The translations under genes were made by a program, and so were the position numbers. A DNA stretch of 64,000 nt from Bradyrhizobium frederickii (lineage in GTDB: Bacteria > Pseudomonadota > Alphaproteobacteria > Rhizobiales > Xanthobacteraceae): NCBI RefSeq assembly GCF_004570865.1, contig NZ_SPQS01000026.1:21910-85909 (forward strand), written 5' to 3'. Below the pieces are notes generated by a model, which worked only from the letters and a program-made list of their open reading frames with translations, searched no databases and was not told the origin of the DNA. Below, in pieces: positions 7,944-18,429 of this stretch (position 1 is its first letter; each line of letters opens with the position of its first letter).

Positions 7944-8867
7944 TTACGCGCCGCCGAACTTCCAGACGGGAATGCCGAGCCGCTTTGCCTTGTCGGCAAG
8001 GTTGTCCTGAATTCCCGTGCCCGGGAAGTGCATGAGGCCGATCGGCAGGAGTTCGAGCATGGCGTCGTTCCGCTTGAAAGGCGCTGCCTTAGCATGCTTT
8101 GTCCAGTCGGGCTTGAAAGCGATCTGAGGCACCTTGCGGGTGATCGCCCATTTGGAGGCGATCAGTTCGGCCCCTTTCGGCGAGCCGCCATGGAGCAGGA
8201 CCATGTCGGGATGCTTGGTGTGAGCTTTGTCGAGACGATCCCAGATCAGGTGGTGGTCGTTGAAGTCGAGCCCGCCGGTGAGTGCGATCTTCGGGCCCGC
8301 CGGCAACATGACCTCGGTCTCAGTGCGGCGCTTGGCTGCGATGAAGTCGCGGGAGTCGATCATCGCTGCGGTGAGCGTGCGGTGGTTCACCAGTGATCCC
8401 GATCGGGGACGCCAGAATGAGCCGGTGTGTGTCTCGAAGCGCTCGATGGCCTGGTCACGGAAGAGTTCCAGGCAGTTGCGGCGCTCAATCAGCGTGATGC
8501 CTTCCGCCGTAATGCGCTCGAGTTCGACGGATCGGACTTCGGAGCCGTTCTGCTCGCGCTGGCTCTTCTGCTGCGCCTGTTCGTTGTCGTCGAGTTGGCG
8601 TTCGATGCGGTCGACGGCACGATGGAACAGGTTGACAGTCGACCAGAGCAGATCGTCAAGATCCGGCTCGAGCCGAGTGTCGCTCAAGGTCGCGACCAGG
8701 GCATCGAAGATGTCGGCGACGGCTACGGCGACGATCCTGCCCTCGGGAAGCGGCCGTGGATCGGGCTGGTCGTCGAAGGGGCGGTAACCGAAGAGCTGCA
8801 ATTCGGTGAGAACGTGATCGGTTGGAGAAGAGACGTGCTGCACCTCGGTGTCGTCGTGGTCGGTCAT
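7944..8867 (-). CDS. DUF2493 (YspA/SLOG-type) domain protein
   Basis: A 307-residue protein. The N-terminal half is acidic and helical, with a coiled-coil-like stretch rich in Glu and Gln (RIERQLDDNEQAQQKSQREQ). The C-terminal third is a Rossmann-like DUF2493 domain: PKIALTGGLDFNDHHLIWDRLD, VLLHGGSPKGAELIASKWA and the end GTGIQDNLADKAKRLGIPVW. SLOG-type domains bind nucleotides or nucleotide-derived ligands. In these elements the gene sits with Toprim and helicase genes, pointing to a role in element DNA metabolism; that is inference. The ATG at 8867 was chosen by fit with the family start. Its leader carries the stem-loop and shared motif at 8957-9073. Confidence 0.85.
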   Translation of the reverse strand: MTDHDDTEVQHVSSPTDHVLTELQLFGYRPFDDQPDPRPLPEGRIVAVAVADIFDALVATLSDTRLEPDLDDLLWSTVNLFHRAVDRIERQLDDNEQAQQKSQREQNGSEVRSVELERITAEGITLIERRNCLELFRDQAIERFETHTGSFWRPRSGSLVNHRTLTAAMIDSRDFIAAKRRTETEVMLPAGPKIALTGGLDFNDHHLIWDRLDKAHTKHPDMVLLHGGSPKGAELIASKWAITRKVPQIAFKPDWTKHAKAAPFKRNDAMLELLPIGLMHFPGTGIQDNLADKAKRLGIPVWKFGGA

Positions 8868-8956
8868 GGTGGAGAGGCCCTTTGCCGGATCGACCGCGCC
8901 CATCGCGGCCTTCGTGGCGATCACTCAGACGGCGGGCGGACCGGGCCAGAACCCGA

Positions 8957-9073
8957 AGGGCCGAAGCGCAGCGGAGGATGGCGGAGGCCGGCTATTTTGC
9001 TTCGCGATGCAAAGCGCGCTGGCCAGATAAATAATGTGTCTTCCATCGCCCACGCGCGGCGGAAAATAGCCGG
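8957..9073 (-). promoter_or_regulatory. Stem-loop plus shared motif upstream of the DUF2493 gene
   Basis: Arms CCGGCTATTTT (8988-8998) and AAAATAGCCGG (9063-9073) form an 11-bp perfect stem with a 64-base loop. Downstream in the gene direction comes TCCTCCGCTGCGCTTCGGCC (8960-8980), the same motif that follows the stem-loop ahead of DUF736. The remainder of the gap 8868-9196 holds no gene that I can support. Confidence 0.55.
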
Positions 9074-9196
9074 ACGCAGCCATTGCCGGCCCGAGCCGCT
9101 TGCCGTCCGATCGCCCTCCAGAAGGCCGTGGTCGCGTGCTCTTCCGGCATTGGACGCGTCGTGACCGGGCTGTCGTCCCCGATCGAAGCGCACGGG

Positions 9197-10258
9197 CTAT
9201 TCCGCAGCTACCGTCGGAGAATGCAGGAAGCGGACGACGTCCTCCGGTACGAGTTGAAGGAGCAACGCTGCTCGGAGGGCCTCGAGGCCGAAGATGTGCA
9301 GATCTTCGTTGAAGTCGCCCAGTCGAGGCGACAGCGGGATCACTTCAATCCCGACGGCTTCCGCGCGCTGGGCAAGAATAGCCTGTCCGGCATCTCCCGC
9401 GGCATCGTCGTCGCGGGCGATATAGAGACGTCGCAGGCCAGACGGCAGCAACATCGCTGAGAGGTGATTGGCAGAGAGAGCAGCGGTCATGGGCAAGGTC
9501 GGCAGTACATAACGCAGCGACAGCATGGTCTCGATCCCCTCGCCCGCAGCGAGCACGTCGTCCACCACTCCGAAGCGAACGGCGTTGCCAAGCAGGTCGC
9601 CCATGGCCCGTCGTGGCGTGTCGATCGGGGCCTTGCCGAGCCGCACGCGATCGGAGCCGTGTGGATCTAGCCAGGTGCGATGCACGCCGGTGATCCGTCC
9701 CTCGAGGTCCGTGACCGAGCCTATCATCGCCGGCCATGTTTCGGTCGGCAAATGCTCGTCCGGTCGGTAGTAACAACGCGGGTGGAAGCGAAGGCTGCCA
9801 CCATGATGGATTTGGCCTATTCCGCGGCCTTGCAAGTACGTCTCGGCTAGCGTCCCTTTAATCGGGCTTGATATCGCAAAGAGCCGACGAGCGGCTTCCT
9901 GCGATCCGGCTGGCGCGACTGAACGAATGGGTTTCGGAGCGAATTGCGGCTGTGAACGAGGCAGCTTCAGAAACCGCCTCGCCTCCTCTACGACCTCGCG
10001 AAAGTCTCGCAACGCCAGACTTTCGCGAATGATGTCGAGGAGATCACCATGTTCTCCGGTCGCGGCGTCGGTCCATTTCCCCGCGAGTCCCTTCGGCGAT
10101 TCCTGGAGCCGGACGAACAACGAGCGGCCCGGCGCGTTGTGGACGTCGCCGACTACCCAGTATCGCCCCGCTCGCTTGCCGCGGGAGAGATAGTGCCTGC
10201 ACACCGCCTCGGCGTCGCGCGCGAGGCGGCGTGCCAGTTCGGAGGCGTCGCGCGACAT
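9197..10258 (-). CDS. Toprim domain protein (DUF7146/primase-like)
   Basis: A 353-residue protein. The N-terminal part (KRAGRYWVVGDVHNAPGRSLFVRL and GKWTDAATGEHGDLLDIIR) resembles the zinc-less CHC2-like region of element-encoded primases. The C-terminal part is a Toprim fold, with the conserved glutamate in LAAGEGIETMLSLR and the acidic cluster in YIARDDDAAG, followed by LGDFNEDL. Toprim proteins of this kind are thought to prime or process element DNA during transfer or replication. The start codon overlaps the stop of the upstream helicase gene in a TGATG arrangement, so translation is coupled to a gene that is itself broken. Confidence 0.85.
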   Translation of the reverse strand: MSRDASELARRLARDAEAVCRHYLSRGKRAGRYWVVGDVHNAPGRSLFVRLQESPKGLAGKWTDAATGEHGDLLDIIRESLALRDFREVVEEARRFLKLPRSQPQFAPKPIRSVAPAGSQEAARRLFAISSPIKGTLAETYLQGRGIGQIHHGGSLRFHPRCYYRPDEHLPTETWPAMIGSVTDLEGRITGVHRTWLDPHGSDRVRLGKAPIDTPRRAMGDLLGNAVRFGVVDDVLAAGEGIETMLSLRYVLPTLPMTAALSANHLSAMLLPSGLRRLYIARDDDAAGDAGQAILAQRAEAVGIEVIPLSPRLGDFNEDLHIFGLEALRAALLLQLVPEDVVRFLHSPTVAAE

Positions 10259-13200
10259 CACACAGCCTCCCGCTCACTGATGCGCGCTACCGGATAAGTG
10301 TCGAGCACTTTCGACAGGACCTCGACGCCGCTCGCGTCCGTGGGCACGAACATCCGCAGCTTCCAGGAGATGATCTCCCCAAAGAGGCCGTCAGCACGGA
10401 GGCGATCGCGCATTGTGTCGTTGAATCCCGAGAGCTCGATGCGATGTGCACCCATCACCTGGACGCGGCGAAGCTGGAGCCCCTCCGCAAGATCGATAAC
10501 GGCCCGCCCCCCCATCAGCGCGGCAAAGGCTGCGCCCGGCGTCAGTGAAGGCGCGTCCGTCGCAAGGACGTTTGCGACCCACGCGGCAGAAACCTTGCGA
10601 CCGATGATGCGCTCGCCCGCATCGCTCTGGAGCCGATAGACACGGGTCGATTCGTTCGGCAGCCGCTTCCAAATCGGTAGCAGCAAGCCCGCCACGACGT
10701 GGATCGTGCTTTCCGAGAACTCGGGGACCTCGGCAAGCTCCGCCAGCCATGCCGCAGCGAAGCGCTCACGGTCCGCCTCGGCCCAATGGCTTTCCGCCAT
10801 CATGTTCAAGGCGACCGTGTGCTGCTCCATCGGCCGGACCAGGCGGACGCGCCGTTCGATCTCGCCGTCGTCGAGCATGACGCTCACCGCCGGGACCTGC
10901 ACGGCGGCTCGTCCAGAGCGCTCATTGATTAGCAGGACAGCCTGACGATCGGAAACACGAGCAAGAGCATCGTCCAGGCCCACAGGATGGTTGCGCTGGC
11001 GCTGCGTGATCTTGAGCAGCCGGGCCTCGGCGCCGGTGCCCGGATGGGCGTAGATCGTCCGCCGGTTAGTGACGACAAAGCTTTCGGCGCGGAGCGTTTC
11101 CAGCCCGACGTCGTAGGTGCCCGACGCGACTGCGCCTTCGATCCGACCGGTCAAGAGCTGCTCGAAGGCGGTGAACAGGACATTCTGTAGGTCGATGGTG
11201 AGCGCCAAAAGCCTGTTCAGGAAGGTCGTGATCGGCGGTAGGTCATCCCTGAGCCCATTGGCATCCGTCAGTTTCAGCCCGGTGGCATCCTCGAACTCTT
11301 CGAGCGAGCAGCCTTCGACCTTGCCGCGCACCAACAACGTGTAGAGCTGACGCAACGCGTCACGCCCGTACTGGCTTTCGAGATTGTCCTCCGGCCGAAA
11401 CAGGCCCTGCCCCCCGGTCTGGCGCTGGCCGCGGGTGATCGCTCCTAGCGTATCGAGCCGGCGGGCAATGGTGCTGAGAAAGCGCTTTTCGGCCTTCACA
11501 TCGGTCGCGATCGGACGAAACAGCGGCGGCTGCGCCTGGTTGGTCCGATTGGTCCGGCCGAGCCCCTGGATCGCGGCGTCCGCCTTCCAGCCGGGCTCGA
11601 GCAGGTAATGGACCCGCAGGCGGCGATTCCGGGCTGACAACTCTGCATGGTAGCTCCTCCCCGTGCCGCCCGCGTCGGAGAACACGAGGATGCGCTTGAG
11701 ATCGTCCATGAAGGCAGAGGTTTCGGCGAGGTTGGCGGAGCCGGCCCGGTTTTCGACGACCAGCCGGTCGCCCTTGCGAACGATGCGGCGCGAGCGGCCG
11801 GTCAATTCAGCGACCATGTCGGTGCCGAAGCGCTGCACGATCTGGTCCAGCGCGCCCGGGACCGGCGGCAGCGAGGCGAGCTCTTCGATGAGACGGTCCC
11901 GGCGAGCGACAGCTTCCCGGCTCTCGACCGGCTGACCGTCACGATAGACAGGCCGGGAGCAGAGGTTGCCCTCCTGATCGGTGAAGGGCTCGTAAAGCTG
12001 GACGGGAAAGGAATGGGCGAGATAGTCGAGAACATACTCGCGTGGGGTGATATCGACCTGTACGTCGCCCCACTCCTCAGTCGGAATCTCGGCGAGCCGA
12101 CGCTCCATCAACGCCTCACCGGTCGAGACGATCTGGATGACCGCGGCGTGTCCAGACTCAAGATCGTTCTCGATCGATCGGATGAGCGACGGCGTCTTCA
12201 TCGATGTCAAAAGATGCCCGAAGAAGCGCTGCTTGGCGCTTTCGAAGGCGGACCGTGCCGCAGATTTGGCCTGCCCGTTCAGCGTTCCCGTTGCGCCTGT
12301 GATGTTGGCGGCTCGCATCGCCGCATCGAGGTTGTTATTGATTACGCTGAACGCACCGGCATAGGCATCGTAAATGCGAACCTGCTCCGGCGTAAGTTGG
12401 TGCTCCACCAGGTCGTACTCGACGCCTTCGTAGGAGAGCGAGCGAGCCGCGTAGAGACCGAGCGCCTTGAGGTCACGCGCCAGCACTTCCATGGCTGCGA
12501 CGCCGCCCTCCTCGATCGCTTCGACGAACTCGGCACGGGTGGCGAACGGAAAGTCGGCGCCGCCCCAAAGGCCGAGGCGTTGGGCATAAGCGAGATTATG
12601 AACCGTGGTGGCGCCAGTCACGCTGTGCATCTTCGATCAGCTTGTCCGACTTGCTGATCCAGACCGCGCGGCGGCGGCCCTTGAGCCAGTTGTCGAGCAG
12701 GATCCCCGCGACCTGCCGCCCCTTGCCCGCCCCGGTGCCATCGCCCAAGAACCAGCCACGTCGAAAGCGGACGGCATTCTCTGCGTCGTCGCGCGCGGCG
12801 GCCAGAACATCAAAGGTCGCGTCGACCGTCCAGGAGCCCGAGAGAAACTCAGAATGCGCCTCGCCTGCATAGATGACGCTCTCGAGCTGAGCGTCCGACA
12901 GAAGTCCGTCTGCCATAACATTGACGGGCAGGTGCGGACGATAGGATGGCTTCGGTGGCGCAACGGAAGCCATCGCCGCGGATTGAACGAGTTTGGTCGG
13001 ATGTGCGCACGATCCCGAAATACGGATCGACTGCAATCCATACTCCTCGTAAAGTGCATCGGTCAGCCGGCCGCCTTCCGGCGGCGACCATTCGACCGTT
13101 TCGTACGCAAGTTCGACACCTTCTGGCGCTGCGGTTATCGAAGAGGACGAAGAAGTTGGTGCAACGGGGCCGACCGATCGTGACGTTGCTGGCCGCCCGA

Positions 13201-14242
13201 TAGCAGCGATCTCCGATGGTGAGGCGACGGGCAGCCTTTCAGGCACTTGCTGGTTCACCCAGCCAAGCAAGGTCGCGACATCGCCCGCCATTCCTGGCGA
13301 GGCAGGAAAAGCTTTCGGATCTGCGGCGGGCAGCTTGTCGATCACAAGCAGCCTCGTATCCGTCCGAGTGCCATGCTTGGTGTAAAAGCTGCCGTCGAGA
13401 GCCGCAGAAAAGACGACCCGCCCGCGTTCCTGGAGCCGCACAAAGGCATCTCGCCATGTCGGGTTATCCGGCGCGAAGCTCGCGCCAGCGATGGCGACGA
13501 GGCGTCCACCGTCGCAAAGACGCGCGAACGCCGAAGCGACGTGGCGGAGAGCCGCATCCGCCATCCGTCGATCGACATTGGCCAACGCGGAGAACGGCGG
13601 GTTCATCAGTACGACGCTTGGTACGAAACTGGCGTCGAGATGATCGTCGATCTGGGCGGCGTCGAACCGCGTAACCTTAACGCTTGCGAAGAGATGATCG
13701 AGCAGCGACGCGCGGGCCTCGGCCAGTTCGTTCATCACCAAGGCACCGCCAGCGAGCTCGGCAAACACGGCGAGCAAACCGGTCCCCGCGGAGGGCTCCA
13801 GGACGCGATCGGCCGGCGTAATGCCGGCTGCGGTGCATGCCGCAAGCCCGAGCTGGATCGGTGTCGAGAATTGCTGAAGCGCCTGACTGTCCTCGGAACG
13901 CCGCGTATGGGTCGGCAAACAGCTCGCGACCTTCACAAGCATCGGCAGCATGGCGACGGTCGAGCCGGCCTTGGCGCGCATGGCCGGGCCGAACTTGCGA
14001 AGGAACAGAACGGTTGCCGCCTCGCAGACGTCATAGGCGGTTTTCCAGTTCCAAACGCCGGCTGTGTCCGAAGCGCCAAAGGCGGCTTCCATGGCGCTAC
14101 GCAAAACAGCGGCATCGATGCGCCGGCCGCGTTCGAGCTCGGTCAGAAGCTGTCGCGCGGCCCTGACGGCGGCTGAGGTGAGATTTGCAGCGGCACGCAT
14201 GGAGAGCGGCGTGGCGACGCCGCCGGCAAGAGATTCGGTCAT
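10258..14242 (-). pseudogene. Methyltransferase/strawberry-notch-type helicase with an internal deletion and frame break
   Basis: Two frames represent one protein of normally about 1,400 residues. The first (14242 to 12596) has an N6-adenine methyltransferase-like domain with LEPSAGTGLLAVFAEL and VLMNPPFSALANVDRRMAD, then the helicase P-loop GDGTGAGKGRQVAGILLDNW and AVWISKSDKLIEDAQRDW. The second (12630 to 10258) begins at SVTGATTVHNLAYAQRLGLWGG and carries the C-terminal helicase half, with RILVFSDAGGTGRSYHAE and AIQGLGRTNRTNQ. The stretch expected between them, about 90 residues with the DEAH-type motif, is absent. At the junction (about 12600-12630) both frames read through AGCGTGACTGG. 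The product, if made, would lack ATPase motif II. In intact elements this gene sits between ParB-like and Toprim genes, as here. Confidence 0.8.
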
Positions 14243-14358
14243 GGCAGGATTTCTTTCGGAGAGCAGGAACGAGTCGAACCATCAGGCGCTCTCCTCCGCC
14301 CCAACGGCTCAAACCCTTCCCGGCCTAGCTCTCCCTCTGAGCCCTCGCCCATAAGAAT

Positions 14359-14385
14359 GGGGACCGGCATTCTGCACCGGTCCCC
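14359..14385. terminator. Perfect hairpin between the ParB-like and helicase genes
   Basis: GGGGACCGG (14359-14367) pairs perfectly with CCGGTCCCC (14377-14385) around a nine-base loop. It lies in the 184-base gap after the ParB-like gene. A second GC-rich inverted pair around GGACGGC and GCCGTCC follows at about 14397-14416. No T-tract is present, so it may be a pause or processing site. Confidence 0.5.
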
Positions 14386-14426
14386 AAGCAACTGCAGGAC
14401 GGCCGGAGCCGTCCCGCTTTGTGTTT

Positions 14427-16544
14427 TCACTCGGCCGCGTCGAGCTGTTGCGGATCGTCGTCGCTGGCGTTCTCTTGATCCTCATCATCGGCGAGGAATT
14501 CGGGAAGCGGGCCCGCTTCGCCCTCCTGTCCCACTGGCGCCGCATCGGGATCGACGAGACGCAGCGGCTCCGGCAACCAACCCGAGCCATCCAGAAGGCG
14601 CTCGGCCTCCTTGGCCATGTCGGCCTTCTTCAGATGGTCGATCAGTTGCGCCGACAACTCGCCCTTCGCTTCCCGCACGGCCTCCAGAATACGCGGCTTG
14701 GTGACCCGGCCGAAATAGTTGTCGATGGTCGCTCGCCAGCCAGCCTGCGCCATGTCAAGCCCGACCGCGCGCGCCAGCACGTCAGCCTGGTCAAGACGCG
14801 TGCGGACACCGTGCGCGGAGACGCGGCCCTGATTGGCGCGATTGGCCGGTTCAAAGACGGCGTTGACCGCGAATGACGCGCAGTGGGCGAACAGCGATGC
14901 CTGTGCACCACCATCGAGAGCCGTCAGCGTGTCCCACAGATCGTTCTCGCTCTTCGGCAACCGTGCCTTCCAGGCTTCATGCCGCGCCTCGACAGCCTTG
15001 GCCGAGACGCTTTCTCGCAGCCCCGGAGCTTGAGCGGGAAAATTTGGCGTGCGAAGGCCGATCTCAAGACAGCTCCCGGACGAGGCGAACCGGTAAAAGG
15101 CCGTCAGCACGAAGTTATGCAGCACCGCCTGGAACGCGACCGCTGGATTTTCTGCCAGCGCATCCCGCAATGCCAGCGTACGATGCGCCGTCAGCTCGAT
15201 AATCAGCCGATCCGGCAGAGGCCTGGCCGCGTCCTCATCATCTTCTTCAGCATCAGGAGCACTACCTGCGACCGCTATGACCGAGCGCTGGACGGAAGAG
15301 CCCCCTCCTTGACCTTCGGTCGACGACGCATCAGCGCCCTGCTCGGCATCAGGATCGGCTGCCGGCACCTCGTCCTCTGGCCGGACGTAACCCCGGTCCA
15401 CGGAGAGGCGCCCTTCGGAATCGATGCTGATGAAGACGCCGGCTCGGGCGATCTCCGACTGATCATAAAGCATCGGCCGGTCTTCGAATGCCGCCAGTGC
15501 CGACTCGATTGCGCCGAGACGCTGATCGACCTCGTCGGGCAATTCGTCGGCATCCTGATAATCGGTTTGGAGCTTGGCCTGCTCGGCGTTCAGCGCATCG
15601 ATGGTGGCCTGCTCCTCAGGCGAGAGATCGACAGGTCTGCCCTCGATTTCTCTTAGGCCTTGGATGTGACCGTAGGGGAACTCTACGGCGATCGATATCC
15701 ACTTCCAACCTTCGGCGGCAATCGTCTCAGCCTCGGCCTTGAGCTTTTCGGTTACGAGGCGGTCGAGCAGCACGACGTCCTGAAGCCAGCCGCCGTCGTC
15801 GTGCTCGAACAGATCCCGCAGAACGCCGCCACCCGCGTTCTGATAGGCATCAAGGCCCACAAATTGGGCGCGGCGATCGGACCAGCGTACGGTGTTCTCG
15901 GTGAGCAAGCGCCGGATAAGGTAAGGCTCGTCATAGCCGGAACGGCTGACATTCTCCCAGACTTGCTCCTGGCGGGCGTGATCGGCCGTGACCGAGAACG
16001 CCATGAGCTGCTCGAGAGTCATGCCGTCTTCGGCATAGACTTCATGCAGCTTCGGCGACACCGACGCCAGCCGTAGGCGCTGCTTGACAATTGCAGGGTT
16101 CACGAAATGGCGGGCGGCAATGTCTTCCTCGCTCATGCCGAGATCGCGGAGTGTCTGGAAGGCCCGAAACTGATCGAGCGGGTGCAGGCCGACCCGCTCA
16201 TCGTTCTCCGCCACCGAATCGTCCTCCGCAATGCCCCCTTCGCGAACAACGCAGGGCACCGCCTGCGACTTCGACATCCGCTTTTGCTTCACCAGAAGCT
16301 CGAGAGCGCGATAACGCCTGCCACCCGCCGGCACCTCGAACATGCCGGTCTCGTTGCCAGCTGCATCAACAACGGCCCGGACACTCAGACTTTGCAGAAG
16401 CGTACGCTGCGCGATGCTCTCGGCTAGCTGCTCGATCGAAACACCGGCCTTGACGCGGCGAACGTTCGACTGGCTGAGCACGAGCTTATTGAAGGGAATG
16501 TCCCGGGAAGGCGACAGCGTGATCTTTTGGACGGCTTTCGTCAT
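14427..16544 (-). CDS. Large ParB/RepB/Spo0J family partition-like protein
   Basis: A 705-residue ParB-like protein. The N-terminal nuclease/CTPase fold is seen in FNKLVLSQSNVRRVKAGVSIEQLAESI, the GRRYRALELL box and ENDERVGLHPLDQFRAF. A helix-turn-helix follows (LGMSEEDIAARHFVNPAIVKQRLRLA). The long C-terminal region has an acidic linker (EDDEDAARPLP) and helical segments ending in FLADDEDQENASDDD. Such oversized ParB-like proteins occur in rhizobial integrative elements next to the methyltransferase-helicase and ArdC genes. A role in element maintenance is likely but untested. The ATG at 16544, with GGAGAG ahead, was chosen because upstream residues read as antisense of the preceding region. 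Confidence 0.88.
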   Translation of the reverse strand: MTKAVQKITLSPSRDIPFNKLVLSQSNVRRVKAGVSIEQLAESIAQRTLLQSLSVRAVVDAAGNETGMFEVPAGGRRYRALELLVKQKRMSKSQAVPCVVREGGIAEDDSVAENDERVGLHPLDQFRAFQTLRDLGMSEEDIAARHFVNPAIVKQRLRLASVSPKLHEVYAEDGMTLEQLMAFSVTADHARQEQVWENVSRSGYDEPYLIRRLLTENTVRWSDRRAQFVGLDAYQNAGGGVLRDLFEHDDGGWLQDVVLLDRLVTEKLKAEAETIAAEGWKWISIAVEFPYGHIQGLREIEGRPVDLSPEEQATIDALNAEQAKLQTDYQDADELPDEVDQRLGAIESALAAFEDRPMLYDQSEIARAGVFISIDSEGRLSVDRGYVRPEDEVPAADPDAEQGADASSTEGQGGGSSVQRSVIAVAGSAPDAEEDDEDAARPLPDRLIIELTAHRTLALRDALAENPAVAFQAVLHNFVLTAFYRFASSGSCLEIGLRTPNFPAQAPGLRESVSAKAVEARHEAWKARLPKSENDLWDTLTALDGGAQASLFAHCASFAVNAVFEPANRANQGRVSAHGVRTRLDQADVLARAVGLDMAQAGWRATIDNYFGRVTKPRILEAVREAKGELSAQLIDHLKKADMAKEAERLLDGSGWLPEPLRLVDPDAAPVGQEGEAGPLPEFLADDEDQENASDDDPQQLDAAE

Positions 16545-16647
16545 TTTGGCTCTCCACGACGGGCGGCCGTGAGACTCTCTCTTGGCTTCCAACCCGTCGC
16601 GAACAGCCTCCCCTCCTCTCACTCTCGCGCGGCCACCAGGCCAAGCA

Positions 16648-17610
16648 TCACGCCGTCTCGTGATCGGCGACAGCCGAATCCAACGATGCGGGCTCAATGG
16701 ACCCGGGAACGAAGCCGAGCAAATAGTCCACGGCCTTGCTCGCCTGTGAGGCGGCACGCACGATGGCCCGACTGTCTTCACGTAGGACTTCAAGCCAGGA
16801 ACCGATATAGTCGGCATGGCGCACGGTCGGGACGATCCCGAGCGATGCGCAGCTGAAAGCGGAGCTCAACTCGGCGACCAGTTCTTCAAAGGCATATTTC
16901 TTCGTACCGTAGGATCCGCTCTGGTCGCGATTGAGGCGCGAGGGATGCCCGGTCGCATGGCCGAGTTCATGCAAGGCCGTACGGTGCCAGTTGATGGGTT
17001 CGAAATAGGCCTGCGGTGGCGGGACCTGAACATAGTCTTCGGCTGTTGCGTAGAATGCGCGATCTCCACCAATGCGAAATGGAATTCCGCTGGCCTTGAT
17101 GAGGGCGTCAACCGTGGGTTCAATCAGGCCAGCCGGCGGTGGCGGAGCAGCGGTTGCGATGCCGTCTGGCAGTTCCTCGCACTGATCGACGTTGAAAACG
17201 GTAAATCGTTTGAGGAATGGAATCGTCTGCGCGTCTTCACCGGTCTCGGCGGCGCGGCGCTTTTCGTCATTCGGCACGAAACGATCTGCGTAAACAACAG
17301 TAGTACCGCGCTCTCCCTTGCGAACGTGGCCGCCAAGCGAGAGCGCCTGACGAAAGGTGAGCCAACTTTGACCTGTAAATCCGCGTTCGATCACGGCTCC
17401 CCAGAGGATGAGGATGTTCACCCCACTGTATTGCCGGTTGGTCGACGCGTTTTTCGGCATGGCCAGCGGCGCTTTCGCCGCGGCAGTACCCCAGGGCTGA
17501 ACCCAGGGGACACGTCCGGCCTCAAGCTCGGCAATGATCTTATCGGTGATTTCGCTATAGAGGTTCGCCCGGTCGTGGCCGGCGCGCGCGCAAGCATTAA
17601 GGTTTGACAT
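16648..17610 (-). CDS. ArdC-type antirestriction protein (ssDNA-binding domain plus zincin peptidase)
   Basis: A 320-residue protein. The N-terminal DUF1738 domain (YSEITDKIIAELEAGRVPWVQPW, NRQYSGVNILILW, GHVRKGERGTTVVYADRF) binds single-stranded DNA in ArdC. The C-terminal domain is a zinc metallopeptidase with the motif HELGHATGHPSRLNR (HExxH at about residue 215) and a downstream glutamate in YAFEELVAELSSAF. ArdC protects incoming plasmid DNA from restriction during conjugation. It is the first gene of the leftward backbone unit, as expected for a gene needed early after transfer. All active-site residues appear intact. Confidence 0.9.
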   Translation of the reverse strand: MSNLNACARAGHDRANLYSEITDKIIAELEAGRVPWVQPWGTAAAKAPLAMPKNASTNRQYSGVNILILWGAVIERGFTGQSWLTFRQALSLGGHVRKGERGTTVVYADRFVPNDEKRRAAETGEDAQTIPFLKRFTVFNVDQCEELPDGIATAAPPPPAGLIEPTVDALIKASGIPFRIGGDRAFYATAEDYVQVPPPQAYFEPINWHRTALHELGHATGHPSRLNRDQSGSYGTKKYAFEELVAELSSAFSCASLGIVPTVRHADYIGSWLEVLREDSRAIVRAASQASKAVDYLLGFVPGSIEPASLDSAVADHETA

Positions 17611-17770
17611 CGCGGGTCTCCGCGACGGGCACCGCGAGCCTCTCTCGCAGCTTTTAACCCGCCACGAAAAAACCCAGCCTGCACTCTTACTTTCAGCCTC
17701 TAGCGCCATCTACCTGGGACCCAGGCCCGATCAGGCGTGTGCACAAGGGCGCATCGCCTCAAGGGAAAAT

Positions 17771-18014
17771 GGCACCCGGAGAGCGTGAGCATAGCGACCC
17801 GAAGGGGCACGCGGGTCCGAGTGCAGCGACGACACCGGTTCAATAGCGGCACCCGGGAACGGGGCAGTGATAGCGATCGCCGCAGGCGAGCCCCTTTCCC
17901 GAGTGCCCCCGGCGAGGAGCACCAAAGCTCTGGCGCGAGGGATCGAAGCCGCAAGGCCGAGACGCTGCGCGGCTCGGTTCACGAGAGCGCGGTGCGGCCC
18001 TGGCCGCACGCGCC
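17771..18014. repeat. Structured intergenic repeat, copy 1
   Basis: About 245 bases made of successive hairpins. Examples are GACCCG with CGGGTC, CGGGAA/GGGGC with GCCCC/TTTCCCG, and CCGAG with CTCGG. A second long copy with roughly 90 percent visible identity lies at 28036-28280, a 3' half copy at 18715-18802, and a diverged copy at about 18145-18310. The repeat carries no reading frame I can support. It fills the 819-base gap between ArdC and the small basic peptide gene at 18430. Confidence 0.8.
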
Positions 18015-18144
18015 AAAACCTGAGCGAACATGATGCGGGCAATGATACGAGAACCGCCTGGCATTTTCACAGGGGTCTCACAATTGTGGAAGAGAGGTCT
18101 GTGGGCGGAGCGAAAGCGAAGACCACTCGCGGACGCGGCGAAAG

Positions 18145-18310
18145 AGGCACCCGCAGGAGGGTCAGCATAGCGCCGACGCGTAGCGGCGGGACCCGGGACC
18201 GAGTGCCGTCGCGAGACCGGTTAAGAAGGCACCCGACCCGAAGGGCAGTGATAGCGACGCCGGCATGCAATGACGGCGGGCCCGAGGGCGAGTGCCTCCG
18301 GCGAGCGACT
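18145..18310. repeat. Structured intergenic repeat, diverged copy
   Basis: This segment repeats the plan of the copy at 17771-18014: a GGCACCCG start, GTCAGCATAGCG, a GGGACCCGG hairpin, CGAGACCGGTTAA, CAGTGATAGCGA and CGAGTGCCTCCGGCGAG. It has many differences and lacks the 3' third. Confidence 0.65.
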
Positions 18311-18429
18311 CAATGCGGCTTCACGTCTGCTTGGTATCAATTTTGCTTTTGTGATAACGTCTCACTCGTGCGCATGTCTATGCACGTCGTGGGCATGTTC
18401 ACTGAGAGCCAATTCTTACAGAGGACGAC

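Noticed and set aside
10298..12657. Long plus-strand frames opposite the helicase gene, including one of 336 codons at 11647-12657
   Set aside because: They are antisense shadows of a GC-rich coding region; they lack family features and ribosome sites, while the minus strand has clear helicase motifs.
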